From contig NC_052480.1 in NCBI RefSeq assembly GCF_009730915.1, positions 1,488,001 to 1,552,000 of the forward strand: DNA of 64,000 nt, read 5' to 3'. A program made the position numbers and the translations under genes. This stretch comes from Dioscorea cayenensis subsp. rotundata. Taxonomy: Eukaryota; Streptophyta; Magnoliopsida; Dioscoreales; Dioscoreaceae. Of this stretch, positions 35,514-48,035 are shown piece after piece. The notes beneath the pieces were generated by a model. That model worked only from the letters and a program-made list of their open reading frames with translations. It was not told the origin of the DNA and did not search any database. The first letter of the stretch is position 1, and each line of letters starts with the position of its first letter.

Positions 35514-36513
35514 NNNNNNNNNNNNNNNNNNNNNNNNNNNNNNNNNNNNNNNNNNNNNNNNNNNNNNNNNNNNNNNNNNNNNNNNNNNNNNNNNNNNNNN
35601 NNNNNNNNNNNNNNNNNNNNNNNNNNNNNNNNNNNNNNNNNNNNNNNNNNNNNNNNNNNNNNNNNNNNNNNNNNNNNNNNNNNNNNNNNNNNNNNNNNNN
35701 NNNNNNNNNNNNNNNNNNNNNNNNNNNNNNNNNNNNNNNNNNNNNNNNNNNNNNNNNNNNNNNNNNNNNNNNNNNNNNNNNNNNNNNNNNNNNNNNNNNN
35801 NNNNNNNNNNNNNNNNNNNNNNNNNNNNNNNNNNNNNNNNNNNNNNNNNNNNNNNNNNNNNNNNNNNNNNNNNNNNNNNNNNNNNNNNNNNNNNNNNNNN
35901 NNNNNNNNNNNNNNNNNNNNNNNNNNNNNNNNNNNNNNNNNNNNNNNNNNNNNNNNNNNNNNNNNNNNNNNNNNNNNNNNNNNNNNNNNNNNNNNNNNNN
36001 NNNNNNNNNNNNNNNNNNNNNNNNNNNNNNNNNNNNNNNNNNNNNNNNNNNNNNNNNNNNNNNNNNNNNNNNNNNNNNNNNNNNNNNNNNNNNNNNNNNN
36101 NNNNNNNNNNNNNNNNNNNNNNNNNNNNNNNNNNNNNNNNNNNNNNNNNNNNNNNNNNNNNNNNNNNNNNNNNNNNNNNNNNNNNNNNNNNNNNNNNNNN
36201 NNNNNNNNNNNNNNNNNNNNNNNNNNNNNNNNNNNNNNNNNNNNNNNNNNNNNNNNNNNNNNNNNNNNNNNNNNNNNNNNNNNNNNNNNNNNNNNNNNNN
36301 NNNNNNNNNNNNNNNNNNNNNNNNNNNNNNNNNNNNNNNNNNNNNNNNNNNNNNNNNNNNNNNNNNNNNNNNNNNNNNNNNNNNNNNNNNNNNNNNNNNN
36401 NNNNNNNNNNNNNNNNNNNNNNNNNNNNNNNNNNNNNNNNNNNNNNNNNNNNNNNNNNNNNNNNNNNNNNNNNNNNNNNNNNNNNNNNNNNNNNNNNNNN
36501 NNNNNNNNNNNNN
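35514..36513. other. Assembly gap (1000 N)
   Basis: Exactly 1000 N, an arbitrary-size scaffold gap. Any open frame across it is an artefact. Confidence 1.
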
Positions 36514-36690
36514 AAATTTGACGAACCCTTCGTCGAGCCATCTCACCCAACCCACACACAACACACACGGTGGGATCCACAACTCTAAAGACCGGCCTAG
36601 TAGGGAAGGTTGCCCCCCACTTATATGCACACAATGGATCCATCTCATAGCCGATGTGGGACTAAAAGAGTTAGTTCATTTGCAATCATT
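36514..36690. repeat. Possible dispersed repeat ending in AGCCGATGTGGGACT
   Basis: The inverse reads AGTCCCACATCGGCT, a phrase common at the ends of plant interspersed repeats of the small-LTR kind, followed by GAGATGGATCCATTGTG and a (CA)-rich stretch. The other end lies in the gap, so nothing can be verified. Confidence 0.3.
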
Positions 36691-37250
36691 ACAACAAACG
36701 TCCTTGGACTCGTTTATATATATTTTATATAAAAATATAAAAAAAATGATTGTATGATATTTTCAGTTACATAATAAAACAAAGCAAAATTGTACCAATT
36801 CACAGACACTCATTGGCCAGAAAGAATAAGAAAATTTGAACCAGCATCACAAACATTGATCTATTGATCCTATACCATGACTTTGAGATCAACTTGAAAA
36901 ATCCAAGATGGAACCAGAATCATAAATCAAATGCTTCCAAAAAAACACCAAGAAAGAACAAGAGGATGTAATTAAACACCAAGAATTCAGAGGCAGTTCT
37001 TGCTGCAATCTATCATCACCAACCTTACACCCATTTCCACCATCCAAATCCAAAAGCCAATTTCCCCAAAAATCCAAAAAGCCAATTTCCACCTCTCATC
37101 TCATATCCTTGTCTTCCATCTCCTCTAAATCTCTCCCTCTCTCTCCCTCCAATCACAAACTACACTACTCTTTGTTTTCAAAGATTAAAAAGTTTTAGAG
37201 AGTAGTAGTAGTAGTAGAACTAGTTATAGCAGTACTACTAACTGAAGTTC
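36691..37250. promoter_or_regulatory. Aldolase upstream region and 5' leader
   Basis: Pyrimidine-rich CTCCCTCTCTCTCCCTCC near 37130-37150 and an (AGT)n run at about 37202-37217 precede the start codon at 37251, a common plant 5' leader style. No TATA box could be fixed with confidence. Confidence 0.4.
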
Positions 37251-39364
37251 ATGGCCTCAGCCATTCTTCTCAAATCCTCATTCCTCCCTAAGAAATCAGA
37301 ATGGCTCAATGCACCCAAGCCATCACTGAATTCAAAACCATTGACACTAACTTTCGCCATCTGCGCAAGCTCTTATGGCGAGGAACTCATCAAGACTGCG
37401 GTATTTTATTACTGCATATAACTTGTGAAAACTTTTGTTTTTGATCACAGTTTATTTGCTGCAGAAAAGTATTGCATCACCAGGGAGAGGAATTCTGGCC
37501 ATGGATGAATGTAACAGAATTCTGAATCACTGAGGATTTTAAGGGGAAGGAGAAGAGATAATCTGGAGAAGAAGATAGGGAGAAGGAAAAGAAGGAGAAG
37601 AAGGGAATTTGCCAGGCTAAAAGATGCCTTTCACTACTCATTCCATCCGGTTATATAGCAGGACCCCTAGAATGATTACATTCTAACAGAATGGCCACTC
37701 TGGCATTTCATCAAATACCTCACGTGCCAGGACCTTACCTCCTATTGTAACAGACTGTAACAACTCTCATTTACTAGAAATTACACTCATTCATCCATTC
37801 ATATTCTATTAATCAGTATTGGTATTACCCACCCTTCCCAACACAAAGTCCTTAAACTTGGTGCTGCACTTTCCTTGATTCCTCCTAGAGCTGCGCCTCA
37901 AATTGTTCTTGATCTGGTCGCATCCTGTAACAATGAATCAAATGCAACTTGCGGAAAACGTCTAGCATCTATCGGCCTTGAAAACACAGAGGCGAATCGA
38001 CAGGCTTATAGAACATTAATGCTGGTATCTGCTACTGGTCTTGGTCAGTATATATCTGGTGCAATCCTGTTTAAAGAAACACTTTATCAGTCCACAATTG
38101 ATGGCAAGAAGATGGTTGGTGTTCATCTCACAGAACATAGTGCCAGGCATCAAAGTTGATAAGGTAATCAATTCACTTGTTCAATCATTCAGTCACTGCA
38201 TTAATAAAATAAACTCATTGTTCGTGATTGTTTCAGGGTCTTATACCACTGGCAGGATCAAATGATGAATCATGGTGCCAAGGATTGGATGGTCTTGCGT
38301 CACGGTGCGCTGCATACTATCAACAAGGCGCGCGCCTTGCTAAATGGTGAATTATGACTAACTTAATTATGTTGTGGAGAAATCAATACAAAAAATTAAA
38401 TTTTAGATGTTCATTGTCATACTGAAACTTATGTATCTATTGTGATTATTTAGGCGCACAGTTGTGAGCATACCAAATGGTCCATCAGCTCTTGCAGTGA
38501 AAGAAGCAGCTTGGGGATTGGCTCGTTATGCAGCAATAGCACAAGTAATATACTTCTTGATGATTTGATATCTGAAATTTTGATCGAGGAAAAGAATTAT
38601 TTCTGAAGAATTAAATTGATGCAGGACAATGGATTGGTCCCAATTGTTGAGCCAGAGATACTGTTGGATGGAGAGCATGGAATTGATACAACTTTTGAGG
38701 TTTACACAAAAGGTGTGGGCAGAGGTGTTCTTTTACTTGGCAGAAAACAATGTGATGTTTGCAGGCATACTGTTGAAGCCAAGCATGGTTACTCCAGGAG
38801 CCGAATGCAAACAGAAGGCGACACCCGAACAAGTTGCAAAATATACTCTCCAACTCCTCCACAGGCGGATTCCGCCTGCTGTTCCCAGAATCATGGTAAG
38901 CATTTGTTTTTGTTAGAGTAACTAATAGTCCCATATCAATTAATTTGAAAAAAATGAATTTGAGAAGACTATATACGAAAACCTATGATATGGTTGCAGT
39001 TTTTGTCGGGAGGGGAATCGGAGGTAGAGGCGACATTGAACTTGAATGCAATGAACCAGAGCCCGAACCCGTGGCATGTATCGTTTTCGTATGCAAGAGC
39101 ATTGCAGAACACTTGCTTGAAAAACATGGGGAAGGAAGACCAGAGAATGTGAAGGCTGCTCAAGATGAACTGCTTGTCAGGGCAAAGGGTAATTCTCTTG
39201 CACAACTTGGGAAATATACTGGTAAAGATGAATCTGCAGAAGCTAAAGAAGGGATGTATTCCAAGAACTACACTTTAAGTTTGCACAATTTCAAATTATA
39301 CATGTATTTGCTGATGTTATTTGGTGTATTATTTCAGAAATGTTTGATTGGTAATAGTTTATAG
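37251..39364 (+). pseudogene. Plastid class I fructose-bisphosphate aldolase, interrupted
   Basis: Catalyses reversible cleavage of fructose-1,6-bisphosphate (and sedoheptulose bisphosphate) in the chloroplast Calvin cycle and glycolysis. Exons: 37251-37400 (transit peptide MASAILLKSSFLPKKSEWL, then SSYGEELIKTA), 37465-38163, 38237-38346, 38454-38544, 38625-38895 and 39000-39364. Family motifs are clear: SIASPGRGILAMDE, NATCGKRLASIGLENTEANR, LAGSNDESWCQGLDGL, SIPNGPSALAVKEAAWGLARYA, VEPEILLDGEHGID, ENNVMF-GILLKPSMVTPGAE with the Schiff-base lysine, and LVRAKGNSLAQLGKYTG. Exon 2 is split between MDE and SNATCG by a 423-bp solo-LTR-like insert. Small frame breaks also occur near 38115-38135, 38704 and 39120. 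The normal stop is not met and the frame reads on after SKNYTL. Either this is a dead extra copy or a disrupted allele with some consensus errors. Gene identity is certain; activity is doubtful. Confidence 0.9.
37510..37932 (-). mobile_element. Solo-LTR-like insert in aldolase exon 2, fossil
   Basis: A 423-bp insert with TG...CA ends: TGTAACAG on the left and its exact inverse CTGTAACA on the right. It is flanked by the 5-bp duplication ATGAA (37505-37509 and 37933-37937). These are the hallmarks of an LTR retrotransposon LTR (Copia or Gypsy class not resolved). A TATATAA box on the minus strand (near 37655) suggests minus orientation. No internal coding region is present, so it is a solo LTR or a very small non-autonomous element. 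The clean duplication suggests a fairly recent insertion. Confidence 0.8.
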
Positions 39365-39690
39365 TTGGGAAATTTTCATTTTAGTTTCTGCCTCATTGAT
39401 TTACTCTTGTTTGTCTACCTGTAAAGAATGTCAGTCTGAAATAATTAATTAAGTCTATCAGTAAAATTTATGTAAATTGTTAAAAAGTGAATAAACCATA
39501 GCGTTTTTCAAATCAAAAGGCAGTTAAAAAAATAATAATAATAAACAAACAATAGGCTAATACTATAAATAAATGATACAATAACCAATGGTATGTTTAT
39601 TTATTGGCACTAGATGTTTCATAGAAAATGTTTATTTTAATGAGGATCTGAAATCAAATCCCAAAGTCCATGTAAAATAAAATGGGCAAA
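39365..39690. other. Intergenic DNA downstream of the aldolase
   Basis: Aldolase 3' flank, AT-rich, no gene seen. Confidence 0.4.
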
Positions 39691-40045
39691 TTTTTTAACA
39701 TGGCACCAAACTATGGTCTTTTCTTATTTTTTATCCAAACTTCAATTTGAATCAAAATGATTATTCAACTTTAATTTTATTTTATCAAGGTGTTACCTGA
39801 AAAAAGATGTATATGTCAAAAATTCACTCCAGAAACATACATGACACATTGTCCACTCAGCTGATAATTTCATCACATTTGCTGACAGAGAATTTATAAT
39901 ATCAGATTATCAAAAATAGACCGAATTCTCTCAAGTGACCATTTAGTGAAATAAAATTAAAGTTAAGTAACCATTTTGATTAAATTGAAGTTTAGACCTC
40001 AAAATAAATAAATAAAAAACTATTCAAGATAAAAAATTTAAGTGT
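39691..40045. mobile_element. MITE-like inverted repeat
   Basis: The left arm (AACTTCAATTTGAATCAAAATG then AACTTTAATTTTATTT, about 39738-39786) is matched in inverse orientation by the right arm (AAATAAAATTAAAGTTAAGTAACCATTTTGATTAAATTGAAGTTTAGA, about 39949-39995). The centre is about 160 bases. The exact ends and target duplication were not resolved. Confidence 0.55.
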
Positions 40046-42160
40046 TTGTTGAGCTTACAATTGCAATTTACGTTTGTGCATATCACCTATTTGTTGCAGA
40101 AAAATATATATCATGATCCATCCGTGATGAAATAGGGTTGGCAATCTAATGTTATTTTTCACATATAAATTTTTTTAATCAATATTTACTAAAATTTCCT
40201 CTCGTATTCATTAATTTTATAAAAATCAACATAATTTGAATATTTTGGGACAAACTTTTTAGTTCTCATGTTATATATTTTACAAAGGTTATTTAAGATT
40301 GATTTGCACCATTCATATATATATATATATATATGCCATTTTTATAATAAAAAAGAATAATTTGGTTGCTTAAAAGTAACAATTTAATATATTTTATAAA
40401 AAAAGTTAATTTATGGCAGATTTTATTTATGGTGTGGCAATTAATGGGGCCGCCTATTTGCAACATAAGTAGATGGTGACAGCTGCCTTAATTAAATACC
40501 CATAATCATTAATATTTTATTAAAAAATAGTCATTTATACATTTATATATATATATATATGATGACCAGTCATATAGAAACGATTCTAGATTTACAGCAA
40601 TAATGAGATCATTAGCTAATAGTTATTTTTTATTATAAAACTAACTGAATCGTTATATGGTGATCTAACAGCTGGTGTAAGAACATCCTTAGATTCATTT
40701 TTTGAAGACAGCCCAAAAAACATATTGTAAATATATATATAGACATGTGTATATATAAATATATTTAAAAAAATAGATAATCCGTGAAGGGGATGGAAGA
40801 GAAAAGATCAAACAACATCTATAAATCCACAAAAAGAGAAAAATACGACATAATTCAAAGACTACAAGTGGAGACATAATGATATAAAAACTTTAAAAAA
40901 ATAAAAAAATAAAAGGAAAAAAATACAGAAATTAGAAACAACCAGATGTTAGAAATATTCAGGGCATGGTAAACCATTTGAGTTGCCAATGAATTCTCAG
41001 CGAAGGTGAGATATTTTTTAATTGATAGAGTCATTTTCTTAAACTTGATCTTCTTTGCAACATGAGCTGCATTCACCTTGGCAATGATTATATAATTAAT
41101 TTTACAAATAACAGCAAAATAAGAAAGCATTCTATAATTGAAAATATGATTATTTCTTAATAATCAAATTGACGAGCAAATTAACCGAATGAGAATGTTC
41201 TCAATACCCTATAAATTTAAAAAATTATTTAAAAAAAAAAAACGAATCTCCCTCAAAATAGAAGGAATATTTAGGATAATGCATAAGCTAGTGAAATTAA
41301 TTTTACTTAGTCACTCCTTTCTAAATTGAAAATTTAATCAATTCAATCAAACAAGACATCAAAATTATTCAATCTTCTTTTTGAGTTTTTGAAACCAGTG
41401 ATACGAAAGACTATATAGGCACTAATTACTTTTGGGTCAATTGATATCGGGTCCTTTGCGATAAAGCATTTGTTTCAGAAAAGACCCGAGATCAAACTTT
41501 ATGTCTCTACGTAAGTTAAAGGCACGTGGATCGGTATTGACGCTTGCTCTCCCACACGTCATCGTCCCCTCGATTTTCTAGTCATTTGTCGTCTTTCTTT
41601 TAAAAAAAAAAAATATACAGGCACTCAAACAGTCAAACTTTTACCATAAAACAAAGACTACAGACTTCCATCCTACATAGTTTCAACTTTCAAACACATA
41701 CCATGCAAAATTCCTTGAAAAATATCTAGAAAGAAATCCTTCACAATAAAACATGGAGTTTTTTTTTTAATTTAAATATATATAACTTTTGGAAAAAAAA
41801 ATAATAATAATAAGATTTGATTTTCCAAATAGGACAGTAAAAGTCAGACAAACCCTTTAAACAGCAGACCAATTCTCATCTCCGATTTTGCCCATTCTGA
41901 ACCGTCTGATCATTCTGATATTCCTGATCCAACGGTTCCTATCACGTTTACGAGTCTTCTCAACATCCTCCAAAAAGGCGGTGCTCACCTTCTTCCTCGC
42001 TGGCTCTGAAGTCAAAGGTCCTCCATTGTTCTTCTCTTGCTCTCCTCTTTCTAGCTTTCATTTCTCACATCAAAGAGCTCAAAAGCTTTGAAAGAGAGAA
42101 AGAGAGATCAAGCTCTTCTTCTCTCTATCTCCTCTGCCACACCTCATAGATCACAGAGGA
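40046..42160. other. AT-rich intergenic DNA and receptor-kinase promoter side
   Basis: (TA)n at about 40315-40334 and 40543-40560, otherwise AT-rich with no exon recognised. A GCACGTGGATC G-box-like site lies near 41521 and the sequence turns CT-rich near 42025-42150, consistent with promoter and 5' UTR of the kinase gene. Confidence 0.4.
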
Positions 42161-42167
42161 ACTTTGA

Positions 42168-42190
42168 GAGAGAGAGAGAGAGAGAGAGAA
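42168..42190. repeat. (GA)n microsatellite in a 5' leader
   Basis: About eleven GA dinucleotides, about 80 bases upstream of the receptor-kinase ATG. Confidence 0.8.
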
Positions 42191-42271
42191 GCATCATCTT
42201 TCGTTCTCCGAACCTTAGAGACCGAAAAAGATGAGATTTTTGGGCTTCTAGAGAGAGGACAAACAAAAAAG

Positions 42272-44797
42272 ATGGGATTTTTATCTTCTTCTCCTCTTCT
42301 CCTTCGTTTTCTTCTGGTCCTCACCGCCGCGGTGGCCGGTGGCGCCGCCACCATCTCCCTTGGTTCCACCCTCAGACCCGGCGACACAAACCGTTTGGAC
42401 CTCCGACAATCAATCCTTCTCTCTGAGCTTCATCCCTTACAAAAAGAACTCCTCTTTGTTCCTCGTCGCCATCAATTACACCGGCGGGATACCCGTCTGG
42501 TCTCCGACGCCCGTCCCTACCGACGCCGCCTCCTCCTTCTCCCTCCTCTCCAACGGTAACCTCCAGCTCGTCACCGGCTCTAGATCCATTCTTTGGCAAT
42601 CCAACACCACCAACCTCAACGTCTCCTCCGGCTCCCTCACCGAATCCGGCGAGCTTAAACTCCTCTCCAGCTCCTCCTCCTCCTCTTCTGTCTGGTCCTC
42701 TTTCAGTCACCCCTCCGACACCGTTCTTGAGAACCAAAACTTCACCGTCAGCAACACTCTTATCTCCGGCAACTACTCCTTCTCCCTCACCTCCAAAGGC
42801 AACCTCACTCTCCAATGGAACAACTCCTTGTTATACTATAACAAAGGGCTCAACTCCTCCTTCGCCGAGAACAAGACTTTAATTTCCCCAACTCTCGTCC
42901 TCCAGAACAACGGCATCCTCAACCTTGTGGACGCCGCCCTTCCTTCCTCCGCCGTCATCGCCTACAGCAGCGACTACGGCGAGAGCGGTGACATGCTGCG
43001 CTTCTTCCGTCTTGATGACGACGGCAATCTCCGCGCTTACAGCTCCCCGAAAGGCAGCGGCGTTGCCAACGACCGCTGGGCTGCTGTCTCTGACCAATGT
43101 GAAGTCTTTGGCTGGTGTGGCAACATGGGCGTTTGCAGCTACAATGATTCATCTCCCATTTGTGGTTGCCCTTCTGAGAATTTCGTCTTCTCTGATCCTA
43201 ATGATCATACACAAGGATGCAAGCGAATTACAGAGATTCAGGATTGTCCTGGGAATTCAACTATGTTGCAGTTGGATCATACTCAGTTCTTGACTTACCC
43301 TCCTGAGTTATCAACTGAGGAGTTCTTTGTTGGCATTACTGCTTGCAGGTTGAATTGTTTGTCAGGGAGTTCTTGTGTTGCTTCTACTTCTCTTGCTGAT
43401 GGCTCTGGCCTTTGTTATCTGAAGGTGTCGAATTTTGTCAGTGGATACCATTCCCCGTCGCTTCCGAGCACTTCTTTTGTCAAGGTGTGCGCTCCGGCAG
43501 CACCTAACCAGCCGCCACCGGCGCCTGATCAATCGGGGAATGGTTCTTCGGGGATGAGTGATGGAGTAGTGGCTGGTGTTGTTATTGGTGTTATACTTGG
43601 TTTGGTGGTATTGGAAGTAGCATTGTGGTGGTGTTTTTGTAGGAACAATGCCAAATTTGGATCAACATCTGCTCAGTATGCTCTTCTTGAGTATGCTTCT
43701 GGTGCTCCTGTTCAGTTTTCTTACAAGGAGCTGCAAAGATCAACCAAGGGATTTAAGGAGAAGCTCGGTGCCGGAGGATTTGGAGCTGTTTATAGAGGAG
43801 TTCTTGTGAATCGAACAGTAGTTGCCGTGAAACAGCTCGAGGGGATTGAACAAGGTGAAAAACAATTCCGAATGGAGGTTGCCACTATCAGCAGCACACA
43901 TCACTTGAATCTTGTAAGGTTGATTGGGTTCTGTTCAGAAGGCCGGCACAGGCTGTTGGTTTATGAGTTTATGAAGAATAGCTCATTGGATAACTTCCTT
44001 TTCTCCGGTGAGTCATCAGGGAAGTTGAATTGGGGCAGCACGGTTTAGTATTGCTGTCGGTACTGCAAGAGGGATTACCTATCTTCATGAAGAATGTAGA
44101 GATTGCATAGTGCATTGTGATATCAAACCAGAGAACATTCTTCTTGATGAGAACTACAATGCAAAAGTCTCTGATTTTGGTCTCGCGAAAGCTTGTTAAT
44201 CCTAAAGATCACAGGCATCGAACTCTGACAAGTGTGAGAGGTACTCGAGGTTACTTAGCCCCTGAATGGCTTGCAAATCTCCCGGTAACATCAAAGTCTG
44301 ATGTTTACAGCTATGGGATGGTGTTGCTCGAAATTGTGAGTGGGCGAAGAAACTTTGATGTGTCAGAGGAGACAGGCAGGAAGAAATTCTCAACTTGGGC
44401 GTACGAAGAATTTGAGAAAGGAAATATCGGAAGTATCATCGATAAGAGGTTAGCTGAACAGGACATCGACATGGAGCAAGCAGAGAGAGCAATTCAGGTG
44501 AGCTTTTGGTGCATTCAAGAGCAACCTTCAATGAGGCCATCCATGGGAAAAGTGGTGCAAATGCTTGAAGGCATTACTGAAATTGACAGGCCTCCATCTC
44601 TAAAAGTGTCCGAAATTTCACTGAGTATGACCAGTGGCAACTCAAGTGTCAGTGGTGCCTCTAAGTTTGCTGCTTCGGCGACGGTTTCATCTTCCGGGGG
44701 TTCTTTTCAAGCCACCAAAGCAGTATCATCAGTTTCTGCAAGAGACTTAGAGAAGACATCGTCATCCTTGCTTGTTTCCGATCGCTTGTCTGCATAA
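42272..44797 (+). CDS. G-type lectin S-receptor-like Ser/Thr kinase (At1g34300-like)
   Basis: A single-exon plasma-membrane receptor kinase of about 840 residues. From the ATG at 42272 come a signal peptide ([20 protein letters not shown]), the mannose-binding-lectin-like domain, an EGF-like segment ([16 protein letters not shown]), a PAN-like Cys-rich segment, a transmembrane helix ([19 protein letters not shown]), and a kinase with [36 protein letters not shown] and [18 protein letters not shown] in place of HRD makes it a non-RD kinase, a class linked to immune signalling. It follows the Arabidopsis At1g34300 protein closely from memory. Three places need one base removed to hold the family frame: near 42372 (run of C), 44036 (run of G, after GKLNW) and 44192 (before LVNPKDH). 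With no other damage, consensus error is as likely as mutation. Confidence 0.92.
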
Positions 44798-45351
44798 ATT
44801 TGCTTTTATGTGTATATATTTTCTTCTCAATGTGGAAGAACGTCAGGAAGGTATACTTGTTTCCTGTTACTGTTGCATTCTCTAGTTTGATTGATTCTAG
44901 TTGTGAGAATTAGTCACTGCATAAATTCACACCTCTGTTTTATACGTTCATGTACTCAGATATCAAACATTTTAGCTGGTTTATGTTTTCCAATAACAAG
45001 CTTGGAGTTTATTTCTTCTGAAATTCATACTGATTGATTTTGTTGGTGCACAAATAGACTGTCTTCAAAATTCAAGTGTTGAACAATAGAATTAGAGTAG
45101 AACCGAACCGAAAAGCATAAACATGCATTCTGTTTATTATAGAAAATCAAAGGAACCGATGATGGATGCTTATTGTGTTTCTCTAATTGATGATAAAGCA
45201 ATAAAATGAAAAACAGTAAAAAAAAAAAAAAGACTTGGACTGGCAACAGAACTCCGCATATTGCATCATATCGGTAAAATGCTGTACATGCAACTTGATC
45301 CAAAACCTCTTCGGCATTCCCTTGACGAGGCAGCTTCTGCATCGTTTAACA
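44798..45351. other. Convergent 3' regions
   Basis: 3' UTR of the receptor kinase from the left and of the minus-strand VOC gene from the right. A run of A near 45219-45232. No further gene. Confidence 0.5.
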
Positions 45352-46091
45352 TCAGAAGGAGATGTCCATCATGTCGGTAACCAATGCTTCCATGATCACC
45401 GTCTCCACTTCATCGCGGCATTTCCCTGTGCAGCATTGTGAGAACAATTCATCAGTTTGAGTTCAACTCCGAGTTTTAACAACAGAGATAGTTTGTACCA
45501 TAAACTGAAGAAAAAAAGGAGTCTTTGTTGTAAGGAAACTTCAGAGGGCACGACGAAAGGGGAAGGATCGGGATGTTCTCGCAGTTGCAAATCTCTACCA
45601 TGTAACCATCAGGATCATGGAAGAAGATCTGATCGACTAGAATGCCGCCTTCTTCCACGATTGCAGTAACATACTGAATTCCCATCTCCTCAAGCTTGCG
45701 CTTCAGATAATGCATGTCAGAACACTGGAAGGAAATGTGGTTATCTTTCGGGTTTATCACTCCTTTCTTCTTCGGAATATCCTCCGGGGAATTGCATTGC
45801 AGCAGATGGATACCGACACCGTAATTGAACAGCCTAGCAGTAATACATATCACATAACATCGCCTTCAGTACGAAGATTACGCGAACTAGAAATGTGTTT
45901 GTTGTGTTTTCTACTTACCAAGCGCCGTGGAACTTGAACGAGGACGGTCGTTTGATGCTCACAAAGCCAAGGACTTCCTCGTAGAACTTTACTGATCGAC
46001 TCACGGAGCTACACAAGAACGAGACATGGTTCAGTGACATCAATGGCAACACCGGTGTGCTCACCTCTTCCTCGATGATTTCCAGCCCCAT
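45352..46091 (-). CDS. Glyoxalase I-like VOC-fold protein
   Basis: Three exons: 45919-46091, 45499-45833 and 45352-45425, giving an intact 193-residue protein. It begins MGLEIIEEEV, then LMSLNHVSFLC, FYEEVLGF and IKRPSSFKFHGAW. Exon 2 has LFNYGVGIHLLQ, NPKDNHISFQC, EEGGILVDQIFFHDPDGYM and EICNCENIPILPL. The last exon ends DMMDISF. This is one compact VOC (glyoxalase/bleomycin-resistance/dioxygenase) module, with His in NHVSF and NHISF and Glu in VEICNC as candidate metal ligands. Plant proteins of this type (Arabidopsis At1g80160/At1g15380 group) are annotated as glyoxalase I-like, detoxifying methylglyoxal, but many lack proven activity. Without the third exon the frame would run into the intron and end YLCC. 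It is convergent with the receptor kinase. Confidence 0.9.
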
Positions 46092-47633
46092 CGACTCTGC
46101 TTATCGTCAAGTATTCTTCTTTGTTTTTTGCTCTTTGGTGTCTGATCAGGAAGAAGGCTCAATTGTAGGTATTAATACCACATTGAAATGCAGGGAACTC
46201 AATGACATTGTAATGGTATCAACCAGAAACTCATGTTTCATTGATCATTCAGTTTTGTACTTGCTAAACTCCATGGAATTATACATGAATTCATTGGTGA
46301 ACATTCTGAGAGAGTTCCTGAGTACCTGCAACACTGTAATGTTCTTATTCCTGACATTTCATTACTGCAGTGTTATTGGAAATTTCTGCGAAACAGGAAA
46401 GATCAATGCCTTGAAATTTACATTAACTAAGTTGGTAATAAAAAAATTTACAGCATTTTGTTTTGTTGTTGTGTTTTATACATGAAAGTGGAACCACATT
46501 TTTATTAATAAAAAAATACATAACAAACATAACTGACAAATACAAGAAGAAAGCATAGCACTTGTTTCTTTCTAATTAAATATTTTTAAAAATAGCCTGC
46601 ATTTTGTTTTGTAATTAAGGATGATTAGATGATTAAATTAAGTTTAGCTCTGTGATTATCTCCAAACTAGAAAATATCATTCAGTGCATGGAATCATGGA
46701 ATTGTTTCATCGGTTCAAAAATTAACGTCAACCATATATATATATATATATATATAATGGGCCACATTGAGGTGTTCATCTTTGAAATTGACCATCTTTG
46801 AATGCCTTGATACACTAAAACAAGAAGAATTATAAATTATTAAATTTCTTGTGAATAAGATTAGGATTTCCAAATAATAATGATATTAATAATAAATCAC
46901 CACCATTTGTTTTAACAAAAGTATAGGAAACACATGGCTAAATCACCACATTGATGGAGATTGATAAACCACAATTAAAAAATAAAATAAAATAATTATA
47001 TGAGAGTGATATCAATAATATTGTATGAAGTGAAATGGACTATTTTTACAATAAAAAAATGGTAATTTTCTTTTGTCCAGGGAGAGATTAAAAGATTGAT
47101 TTTCTTTACGACAAAAATTGAAATGTGATTTAACGACTTTATAAAAAAAAAAAAAAAACTATTTGCGGCAAATCCTATAAACAAAATATTTGAAATTATT
47201 TATATCAGCACACTTATTATTTATAAACTTTTAACCAAAAAAAGAAAAAATTTTAATGGCCCTAAATTTAAGTTAATGTTTAGTTTAGTATTATTTGAGA
47301 ATTATTTTCACTAATAAATTATATGAACTTATTCATTATAAGATGGATGGGTCAAAATAAATAAGTTTGTGTGGCTTATATACTAAAATAAATAAATATT
47401 ATTAAAAAAAAACTAAAAACAAGTAATAATTTATACTTTATGAACACCGGCCATTTAAAATAATATTCAATGAGTTGCTTCACATCTCAGTTCAAATGAG
47501 TTTTTTTTTAGAAAATAAATCTTTTGAAACTATCTTCTATGCATGTATTATATTAATCTAGTTCCTTATGGCTAAATTGTTTTATATAAATATATCATAC
47601 CGTAAAGTGAACGTTTTTAATAAATAATAACCC

Positions 47634-47775
47634 CATGTTTTCCATTTTAATTAATAATAATATCTAATTAATGAGAATTTAAAGGCTAGAGGTTAGAGCT
47701 ACCGATGCGCTGTCAAGTGGCCTCATATTTTCCATTTTAATAAATAATAATATCTAATTAATGAGAATTTAAAAT
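47634..47775. repeat. Local direct repeat, about 48 bp
   Basis: Two copies of TTTTCCATTTTAAT(T/A)AATAATAATATCTAATTAATGAGAATTTAAA, near 47637 and 47728, separated by about 45 bases containing GGCTAGAGGTTAGAGC. Confidence 0.75.
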
Positions 47776-47869
47776 TTTTAATTTTAAAAATTAAATGAAT
47801 ATAACCACTGTTACAAGGAGAATTGATATTTTGTTTTCGTTTAATGTTTAGTGTTTGTTGTTTTTTTTT

Positions 47870-48035
47870 AAGAAAGGCGATAAGCACCAGAACCCAGAAT
47901 GAATATGTGGGGGAGCAGTACTCACCACCGAACCATGTCCTTGCGTAAAATGGGGATCGAATTCGGAGAATCACACTCAACACTGGGGGGCGAACACCCT
48001 ACGCAAGCCGCAAGAGACCCAATGCCAATAGATCA
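47870..48035. repeat. GC-richer unknown repeat fragment
   Basis: Contains AATGGGGATCGAATTCGG, similar to a Pol III box B (GGTTCGAATCC) but imperfect, and CCTTGCGTAAAATGGGG. It could be a decayed SINE-like piece. Box A, tail and target duplication were not found. Confidence 0.25.

Noticed and set aside
35456-36757. Long open frames on both strands across 35.5-36.7 kb and 60.6-61.8 kb
   Set aside because: They consist of N and exist only because gaps contain no stop codons.
47870-48035. SINE or tRNA pseudogene
   Set aside because: A box B-like GGATCGAATTCGG is present but no box A, tail or target duplication; kept only as a low-confidence repeat fragment.
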